Shown here piece after piece: positions 58,112 through 64,000 of a stretch of 64,000 bases of DNA (position 1 is its first letter; every line of letters begins with the position of its first letter). The stretch is taken from assembly GCA_022819745.1 (NCBI GenBank), contig JAJEGS010000024.1, positions 144,183 through 208,182 on the forward strand. Reading direction: 5' to 3'. The stretch is from Candidatus Latescibacterota bacterium. Lineage in GTDB: Bacteria > Latescibacterota > UBA2968 > UBA8231. The notes beneath the pieces are model-generated. The model was not told the DNA's origin, ran no database searches, and saw only the letters and a list, made by a program, of their open reading frames with translations. The position numbers and the translations under genes are program-made.

Positions 58112-58930
58112 TTGGAGTATCGAGAGGTGCATACAGGGGCCGCTTGGCAGCCCGTAGGGCCGGACGAGTGCGCCGACCCGCTTCGCGCCTTGGCGCGGGC
58201 GGAGATACCGGCGATCCTGCTGCCCGAGGTCTGCACGCCGGCCGACTGTCAGCGGCTGATGGAGCGCTTTGCCGAGCGCGGGTTGCTGCGCGCTCCGGGC
58301 GACGAGCGCACGCGCATCGACATTGGCACCAGCCTTGGCAACCTGGGCGGCGACCGAGAGACATTCTTGGCTGATGCGGAGGAGACGCACGCGCTTTTTG
58401 CCACCCTTTTTGAGGGGTTGATTGACCCGGTGCAGTTGCTTTATCGGCACTTGCAGGCGTTGGCTCCCAACAAGGCGGTTAAGACGGCGCGCGAGCGCGA
58501 TGGGCGCTTGTACGGCCCGGCTATCTTTCGCGTCCACTACGAGACTCACTCCTACAGTCCGCACATCGACCACGTAGTCCTGCGCGAAAAGCGGTTCAAC
58601 TACGAGGTGGCGCGTTTTACCCATCAATTTGCCGGCGTGCTGTGCGTGCAGAACGCGGATTCTGCGGGGCCTGGGGTGCAGGCTGTGTTGCACCGCTGCC
58701 TGTGGACCGAGGAGATACAGCCGTATATCGCCGAGGGCCGTTTTCACGAGTATGCGGCTGCGCAGGGCGTGGAGCACTGCGAGGTCGCGCTTGAGCCGGG
58801 CGATTTGTATTTCTTCAATACGCGCTGCATCCACGAGGTCCCTGCGGTGCAGGGGGACGATCCGCGGGTGGTGCTCGCCGTCTTCATTGGCTATGCCGAA
58901 GACGACGACGAAATCTACGTGTGGTCTTAA
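58112..58930 (+). CDS. 2-oxoglutarate/Fe(II)-dependent oxygenase-like protein
   Basis: 272 residues from TTG 58112. That start is chosen because AAAGGAGGG ends about seven bases before it; the frame is open a little further to 58085. The iron site is H-x-D in SPHIDHVVL, the distal histidine in RCIHEVPAV, and the 2-oxoglutarate arginine in DDPRVVLAVFIGY. LEPGDLYFFNTR is the usual strand before the distal histidine. The HxD context suggests a small-molecule hydroxylase. It is three bases before the aminotransferase gene, so the pair probably works on the same amino acid or amine. Confidence 0.8.
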   Translation: MEYREVHTGAAWQPVGPDECADPLRALARAEIPAILLPEVCTPADCQRLMERFAERGLLRAPGDERTRIDIGTSLGNLGGDRETFLADAEETHALFATLFEGLIDPVQLLYRHLQALAPNKAVKTARERDGRLYGPAIFRVHYETHSYSPHIDHVVLREKRFNYEVARFTHQFAGVLCVQNADSAGPGVQAVLHRCLWTEEIQPYIAEGRFHEYAAAQGVEHCEVALEPGDLYFFNTRCIHEVPAVQGDDPRVVLAVFIGYAEDDDEIYVWS

Positions 58931-58933
58931 GCC

Positions 58934-60028
58934 GTGCTGCCCTTTACGCGCATCGTCCGCGCTCTGCCAGCGACCGTTCCCTTTGTACCGCCCGAGGCAT
59001 TGGAGAGGGAGCAGGGACAGTTGCTCGCTCTGAGGGTTGGGGCCAATGAGAGCAATTTTGGGATCTCGCCGAAGGCGCGGCAGGCCATGGTGGAGGCGGT
59101 GGATCAAGTGCATTGGTACAACGACCCAGAGGGATACGAGTTGCGTTCGGCGCTGGCGGTGCGGCATGGGGTGGCACGGGAAGAGGTCGCCTTGGGTGCG
59201 GGTATTGACGAACTGTTGGGGCTTTTGGTGCGCCTCTTTGCCGAGCCGGGCGATGCGGTGGTGACGTCGCTGGGGGCCTATCCCACGTTTAACTACCATG
59301 TCGAGGGGCACGGAGCGGTGTTGCACAAGGTGCCCTATCGCGCGGATCGGGAGGATTTGCCAGCTCTGTTGGACAAGGCGCGGGAAGTATGCCCCAAGCT
59401 GATCTACGTGGCCAATCCCGACAATCCCATGGGCACCTATCAGCGGGCCGACGAGTTGCGGGATTTTATCGCGGGGTTGCCGCCGGATTGTGTGTTTTTG
59501 CTCGACGAGGCGTACAGCGACTTCGCGCCGGAGGATGCTCTGTTGCCGCTGGAAGTGGAACGGGCACAGGTGGTGCGGCTGCGGACGTTTTCCAAGGCGC
59601 ACGGCATGGCGGGGGCTAGGGTCGGCTATGCGCTGGCGCATCGCGACATGGTAGCCGCACTCGATAAAGTTCGCAATCACTTTGGAGTCAATCGCGTCGC
59701 CCAAGCTGGGGCGCTTGCTTCGCTGGGCGACGATGAGTTTGTGTGCTCGGTGGTGCGGCAAGTGGAGGAAGGTCGGCGGGATTACGCGTCGCTGGCAGCA
59801 GAATTGGGCCTGAAAACAGTGCCCTCGGCGACTAATTTCGTGGCGCTCGACGTGGGTAGTGGCGAGCGTGCGCGGCGTCTGATGCAGGTGCTTTTGCAGC
59901 ACGGGGTTTTTGTGCGGATGCCGGGAATGGCTCCGCTCGATCGTTGCATCCGCCTGACCGTGGGGCCAGCAGCCGAGCGGCAAGCCTTTGCGGAGGTGTT
60001 GCGCGAGGTGTTGCCGCAGATTAGATGA
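58934..60028 (+). CDS. Class I/II aminotransferase, histidinol-phosphate aminotransferase-like
   Basis: 364 residues. Fold type I PLP enzyme: the PLP lysine is in TFSKAHGMAGARVGYAL, the ring-stacking region in YVANPDNPMGTYQ, and the D-x-A-Y in LLDEAYSDFAPE. ANESNFG and the carboxylate arginine in RLTVG match HisC. Other his genes are not nearby, and the coupled oxygenase suggests a specialised amino acid instead. GTG 58934 is used. No strong ribosome-binding site is visible, which fits translational coupling to the oxygenase gene. Confidence 0.85.
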   Translation: MLPFTRIVRALPATVPFVPPEALEREQGQLLALRVGANESNFGISPKARQAMVEAVDQVHWYNDPEGYELRSALAVRHGVAREEVALGAGIDELLGLLVRLFAEPGDAVVTSLGAYPTFNYHVEGHGAVLHKVPYRADREDLPALLDKAREVCPKLIYVANPDNPMGTYQRADELRDFIAGLPPDCVFLLDEAYSDFAPEDALLPLEVERAQVVRLRTFSKAHGMAGARVGYALAHRDMVAALDKVRNHFGVNRVAQAGALASLGDDEFVCSVVRQVEEGRRDYASLAAELGLKTVPSATNFVALDVGSGERARRLMQVLLQHGVFVRMPGMAPLDRCIRLTVGPAAERQAFAEVLREVLPQIR

Positions 60029-60150
60029 GGATAGGGCAAACGCCCAACTCAGGAGTAGAAACTGATGAAAATTCCCGTTTTTGAGTCGGCTATGAGCATA
60101 GGGGTACACCGAGTCGATATTCATACAGCAAAGTATTGGAGATATTGAAA

Positions 60151-63100
60151 ATGGAACATATAGCTCGAATCGTCGCCTATTGGCGTTCATGCCTTGCAGA
60201 CAGTGCTCGTCGTGATATTGATCCAAGCAGGCTTGAAAAGTCTCATTCGGTTAATATAGAGCCATCAAGGAATTATATACCCTCACAGATAGCCAGCAAA
60301 ATCGTGGATGATTTTGAAAGAAAAAAGAAGAAAAAATCACCACGTCAGAGGGCTATTTTTCGAGAAACTTCGACTGAAGAGGATGAAAGTGTCAAGTGGG
60401 TCAGTGTGTTGATATGTCCAATTGTTGCTCGTCCAAAAACTGATCACACGCTTCACAGGGCAAGAAGAGAGAGGCCATTGACACCCGTGTGGATACCAGC
60501 TCGGTTATCGCGGGACGGAGCTCTCTTTCCTTCTTACGAACTCATGCCGTGGATTCCACGGGACCTATTAGAGCCGACTCAGGTGGCAGAAACCATTGGT
60601 AGTGTTGAAGCCATGGATCACTTTCTCACGCTCAATCCGGTGGTTCAAAATGAAGAAACTCCTGGTAGCGATCCGCGCTGGATCGATATATGGCAATATA
60701 GTGATCGCATGTTGCAAACCGTTGCTGGACAGACATTTGAAGAGTTCGATCTTGAAGGTTACGAAAAAGAGATGGTTCCCCGCATATTGATTGATGAAGA
60801 TGTGAGGATCATCCCAGCTCATGTCATCAGATTATACGATGATATTTTGCATAGACTTGACGACAGGTCATTATCGTCTCCTAAACTTTTACCTCGCTTA
60901 ACATCTTTACATGATGAACCGCTGCGCCCCTTGTTGAATGAAAAACAAAGGACTGAAAAATCAGCTCAACATCTCGGGCACATGCATTGGAAGTTTCCAT
61001 TATCCTCATCCCAACGCGAAGCCATCGATCATTTTTTTACCCTATCAGATGGAGAAATGCTGGCGATCAATGGCCCGCCAGGAACAGGCAAGACGACATT
61101 GCTTCAAAGTATTGTCGCCTCATTGTGGGTTGAAGCAGCTTTGTATGAGCGTGAACCACCAATTATATTTGCCGCTTCAGCGAATAACCAAGCTGTCACA
61201 AATATTATAGATAGCTTTGGAAGTGTACCCGAAGATGAATCTTTGTTGGGAGGACGATGGATCCCAGACCTCAAAAGTTACGGTCTCTTTTGTCCATCCT
61301 CAAGTAGAACGGAGAGAGAGCTAGATAATCAGTATCAGATAACAACGAATTGGCCTAATCCTAGTGAATTCCTCCTTCCGTCCAGTTCGGGAAAATTGAC
61401 CAGAGTTAACATCGAAGACGAAGAATTTATCTCCCATGCTGAGCAGTATTTTCTCAAGTGTTGCCGTGCCTATATGAAGAATTTTGGAGTTGTGAATGTC
61501 GCCGATGTCAAAGACTCGATCAGATTGCTTCATCGACAACTCGAAGAGAAGACCGAAGCGATTTGCCAAGGGATTCGGACATGGTTGCAGGTGGAAAATA
61601 TACAAGACGAATTATCGGAACGCTATGGTGCTCATGGGGGCATTGAAACACACCTTAAACAGTGTGCAAATGATTTGGAAGCATGTCAGAAGAAAATCGT
61701 GCAATACAGAGAAGCCCAACGTGGCTGGTTGGACCATGTGGATACCGTTCTTTCATTCTTCGAGCAGCTTGTCAAAGACGCTCAGAATCAAGAACAGGGT
61801 TTCGCCGAAAAATTACGTCAAGCCGGACGCGATTGGCGAGATTATGCGGATACCATTCTTTCGTTCTTCGATAAACGTGCCAAGGACGTTGTGAATCAAG
61901 AACGAGATTTCGCCGAAAAACTACGTCAAATACAGACTGAATTATCGGACCGTTATGGAGATCGCGGGGGCATTGAAACGCATCTGAATCAGTGTGCAAA
62001 TGATTTGGATACATGCCAGAAAAAAATCATTCAATATAGAGAAGCCCAATGCGGCTGGTTGGACCATGTGGATACCATGCCATGGTGGATGACACTGTTT
62101 GGATTTCTTCCATGGGTCAAAGACCGTATCGAGATACGCAATCGACGTTATCTTTTGTCTATTCGTTCGACGTGTCTGATTGATCCATTGGATATCAAAG
62201 GTATCACGAATTTTTTCGATGAACATGTCAAGGACGCCGAGAATCAAGAACGTGGTTTCGCCGAAAGACTACGTCAAATCAAACGCGACTCGCTAGACCA
62301 TGCGGATACTATTCTTTTATTCTTCGAGCAGCATGTCAATAACGCTCGGGATCAAGAACGGGATTTCGCCGAAAAACTACGTCAGGCTAAACGCGATTGG
62401 GAGAGATTACAGAGAGCGGAGCAAGCGTGGGATGCTTGGTGTGCTCAACATGAATTTTCCATCGATGGTTCTTCTCTGCTCGATACCATGGATACTCGAT
62501 TGCGCTATACCGCCTTCAAATTGGCAACCCATTACTGGGAAGGCCGGTGGTTGCTTGAAATGCGTGAGCAGTTCAATACAGACTACAAAGAAAGTCAATC
62601 AGAAAAAAAACAGAAGAAACGGTGGCGGCGTTACGCAAAATTGGCCCCTTGCTTCGTCTCAACACTATACACACTGCCTAACTTCATGCACGCCTTTAAC
62701 GGGGAACGCGTAACATTGTTCGACTTCATTGATCTTCTCATCATCGATGAAGCCGGTCAAGTTTCACCTGATGTAAGTGGTGCGACGTTTGCATTGGCCA
62801 AAAAGGCTCTCGTTGTGGGTGACTCACAGCAGCTTGAACCTATCTGGGGTATCACGGAATCTATTGATATTGGCAACTTGCGTGAGAAAAAGGTGATATC
62901 CACCGACGATAAAGATAAAATGGAAACATTTTTTTCTACAGGTCTCGATGCCTCAAGCGGGAGCCTTATGAAAGTCGCGCAGCGTGCCAGCCCATATCAA
63001 AAGTCCGATGAGCGTGGTTCATTTGAACGCGGCATGTTTTTGGCGGAACATCGTCGTTGTGTACCAGAAATTATTCAGTATTGCAACCGGCTCGCATATA

Positions 63101-63675
63101 GAGGGCGTCTGGTCCCGAAGCGGGAGAGTGAGGTGGATTATCCACTACCTCATCTTGGCTATGTACATATTCCTGGAAACTCCCGTCGAGTGAGGGGCAG
63201 TCGAGACAATCGAGATGAGGCGACTATTATTGTGAGATGGATTGCAGAGCATCGTGACATGCTTGTATCGCATTACTCTGAGAAGAGCCTGAGTTTGGAT
63301 AAGATCATCGCGATCATTACTCCTTTTAAATCGCAGGCTAACCAGATCCAAGGACTGCTGAAAAGGTTTGGTATTGCTGAGTCGTTAAAGGTTGGTACCG
63401 TCCACATCGTACAAGGAGCAGAGTGCCCCGTCGTCATTTTTTCCCCTGTATATGGTATCGATGATCGCCCACCGTACTTTTTTGATCGTGGCAATTCCAT
63501 GCTCAATGTGGCAGTTTCACGTGCTCAAGATAGCTTTCTCGTCTTCGGGAACATGAACAATTTTGACCAAGAGGCTTCTTCAAAACCATCTGGAATCTTA
63601 GCCAGTTTTTTGTTTCGAGATGAAGCAAATGAAATCACTCAGGCCGCGTCTGTGAGCGACCTTCTGAGCGGATAA
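60151..63675 (+). CDS. SF1 (UPF1/DNA2-type) helicase with internal coiled-coil repeats
   Basis: About 1174 residues. Motif I is NGPPGTGKTTLL, motif II IIDEAGQVSPD, motif III VGDSQQLEPIW, EHRRCVPEI, and motifs V-VI VHIVQGAECPVVIFSP and LNVAVSRAQDSF. Between motifs I and II, 500 or so residues form a coiled-coil insertion with a 110-residue repeat (DNA 61609 and 61939) and four copies of an FAEKLRQ-type unit. ATG 60151 is used; the frame opens at TTG 60136. The gene is clearly more AT-rich than its neighbours. It is likely acquired, possibly antiviral. Confidence 0.85.
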   Translation: MEHIARIVAYWRSCLADSARRDIDPSRLEKSHSVNIEPSRNYIPSQIASKIVDDFERKKKKKSPRQRAIFRETSTEEDESVKWVSVLICPIVARPKTDHTLHRARRERPLTPVWIPARLSRDGALFPSYELMPWIPRDLLEPTQVAETIGSVEAMDHFLTLNPVVQNEETPGSDPRWIDIWQYSDRMLQTVAGQTFEEFDLEGYEKEMVPRILIDEDVRIIPAHVIRLYDDILHRLDDRSLSSPKLLPRLTSLHDEPLRPLLNEKQRTEKSAQHLGHMHWKFPLSSSQREAIDHFFTLSDGEMLAINGPPGTGKTTLLQSIVASLWVEAALYEREPPIIFAASANNQAVTNIIDSFGSVPEDESLLGGRWIPDLKSYGLFCPSSSRTERELDNQYQITTNWPNPSEFLLPSSSGKLTRVNIEDEEFISHAEQYFLKCCRAYMKNFGVVNVADVKDSIRLLHRQLEEKTEAICQGIRTWLQVENIQDELSERYGAHGGIETHLKQCANDLEACQKKIVQYREAQRGWLDHVDTVLSFFEQLVKDAQNQEQGFAEKLRQAGRDWRDYADTILSFFDKRAKDVVNQERDFAEKLRQIQTELSDRYGDRGGIETHLNQCANDLDTCQKKIIQYREAQCGWLDHVDTMPWWMTLFGFLPWVKDRIEIRNRRYLLSIRSTCLIDPLDIKGITNFFDEHVKDAENQERGFAERLRQIKRDSLDHADTILLFFEQHVNNARDQERDFAEKLRQAKRDWERLQRAEQAWDAWCAQHEFSIDGSSLLDTMDTRLRYTAFKLATHYWEGRWLLEMREQFNTDYKESQSEKKQKKRWRRYAKLAPCFVSTLYTLPNFMHAFNGERVTLFDFIDLLIIDEAGQVSPDVSGATFALAKKALVVGDSQQLEPIWGITESIDIGNLREKKVISTDDKDKMETFFSTGLDASSGSLMKVAQRASPYQKSDERGSFERGMFLAEHRRCVPEIIQYCNRLAYRGRLVPKRESEVDYPLPHLGYVHIPGNSRRVRGSRDNRDEATIIVRWIAEHRDMLVSHYSEKSLSLDKIIAIITPFKSQANQIQGLLKRFGIAESLKVGTVHIVQGAECPVVIFSPVYGIDDRPPYFFDRGNSMLNVAVSRAQDSFLVFGNMNNFDQEASSKPSGILASFLFRDEANEITQAASVSDLLSG

Positions 63676-63755
63676 AATCCATGGTCACCGACCCAGCGCT
63701 TCTTCACCGAGCCCCCTACTCGGAGCGTACCCTCAACCGGCTGTTGAGTTAAAGC

Positions 63756-63793
63756 GAAATCCCCGTAACATCAGGCTATTTTACGGGGATTTC
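63756..63793. other. Perfect 13-bp hairpin downstream of the SF1 helicase gene
   Basis: GAAATCCCCGTAA and TTACGGGGATTTC surround a 12-base loop. No T-run follows. It may end the helicase transcript or mark an insertion-sequence boundary. The rest of the gap 63676-63903 shows no gene, but it becomes AT-rich from about 63850. Confidence 0.55.
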
Positions 63794-63903
63794 AGGATCC
63801 GGTGGCCCTGCAAAACGAGGCTTATATCGCTGAGGTCAGCCCTTTTCCGTAGATTATTCTATTGACCTCTGCATTTTTAAAGGAATAGTTTATATTTATT
63901 TAT

Positions 63904-64000
63904 ATGCGACCTAAAGGTAGTGCCGATCGGCTAGAATATCGTCGTCAATGGGCGGCTGCGTTGCTTGATGAAGGCAAAGGGGTCAACGAAGTGGCTCGCT
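63904..64000 (+). CDS. Start of an IS630-type transposase or winged helix-turn-helix protein (cut by the window end)
   Basis: Thirty-two codons are visible: MRPKGSADRLEYRRQWAAAL followed by LLDEGKGVNEVAR. This matches the usual beginning of IS630-family transposases, a helix-turn-helix of the type ALLDEGxxxxEVAR. The gene runs past the window. The AT-rich bases before the ATG could hold its promoter. Confidence 0.6.
   Translation, partial: MRPKGSADRLEYRRQWAAALLDEGKGVNEVAR

Noticed and set aside
58934..60028. hisC of histidine biosynthesis
   Set aside because: There are no other his genes in the window and it is coupled to an oxygenase gene, so the gene symbol is withheld.
58109..60226. 705-codon open frame on the minus strand
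   Set aside because: It runs antisense across the oxygenase and aminotransferase genes. Its product is rich in His, Arg and Gln without motifs, as expected for a GC-rich shadow frame.
1..64000. tRNA, rRNA, riboswitch and CRISPR searches by eye
   Set aside because: No cloverleaf, rRNA-like stretch, known riboswitch core or repeat-spacer array was recognised. A covariance-model scan would be the decisive test.

Overview
The window is about 64 kb of bacterial chromosome, GC-rich over most of its length, with 54 protein genes or gene pieces that I can support and no rRNA, tRNA or CRISPR array that I could find. The gene stock is dominated by Gfo/Idh/MocA oxidoreductases (four), sugar-acid enzymes, Fe(II)/2-oxoglutarate oxygenases, a DUF6785-type membrane protein, secreted proteins with FlgD-like C-termini, ankyrin proteins and sigma-54 regulation. 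This mix resembles uncultivated Latescibacterota/Poribacteria-type bacteria, often found in marine or sponge-associated metagenomes. That placement is inferred from gene content only; no phylogenetic marker gene is present.

Layout. 83-1365: an oxidoreductase and a lone HicB-like antitoxin. 1415-5655 (minus): four tightly overlapping genes for a lipid or envelope glycan (CDP-alcohol phosphatidyltransferase fused to a degenerate nucleotidyltransferase, LPG-synthase-type membrane protein, DUF3047 protein, GT4 glycosyltransferase). 5793-10164: two large secreted proteins with FlgD-like tails. 10246-18488: a sigma-54 unit. It holds a short enhancer-binding protein, two near-identical -24/-12 promoters, three helically phased palindromes upstream of the second promoter, and then secreted proteins including a 1546-residue metalloprotease with Calx-beta, cadherin-like and Ig-like repeats. 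18775-26595: an oxidoreductase, a membrane protein, the transglutaminase/alpha-E/ATP-grasp trio, an enolase-superfamily enzyme, an NYN protein and a GIY-YIG protein.

26673-31955 is a plus-strand catabolic cluster (DHDPS-family aldolase, oxidoreductase, oligogalacturonate-lyase-like propeller, amidohydrolase, aldose dehydrogenase-like AKR). With the enolase-superfamily gene at 23888 it could supply every step of a non-phosphorylative sugar oxidation route. 32300-36586 holds a membrane protein, a class IV aminotransferase, a PhyH oxygenase and a lone COX3-like protein. 36630-37221 is a VapBC pair. 37284-42053 is a second locus of large secreted proteins, paralogous to 5793-10164. 43208-45720 is a tandem duplication of an ankyrin gene with its leader. 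45891-48169 holds an oxidoreductase and a DUF457 membrane protein.

From 48185 to the end the window looks like an accessory/defence island. It contains an IS200/IS605 element with apparently intact TnpA and TnpB; an acidic unknown protein broken by an in-frame TAG; a DEAH helicase whose DUF1998 end is split off by a -1 frameshift at a CCCC run; an AAA ATPase with a PD-(D/E)XK-like tail; an oxygenase/aminotransferase pair; an AT-rich SF1 helicase with internal coiled-coil repeats; and the start of an IS630-type transposase at the window edge. The unknown-plus-DUF1998-helicase pair is the best candidate for an undescribed (probably antiviral) system. The sigma-54 secreted-protease unit is the clearest undescribed regulatory arrangement.
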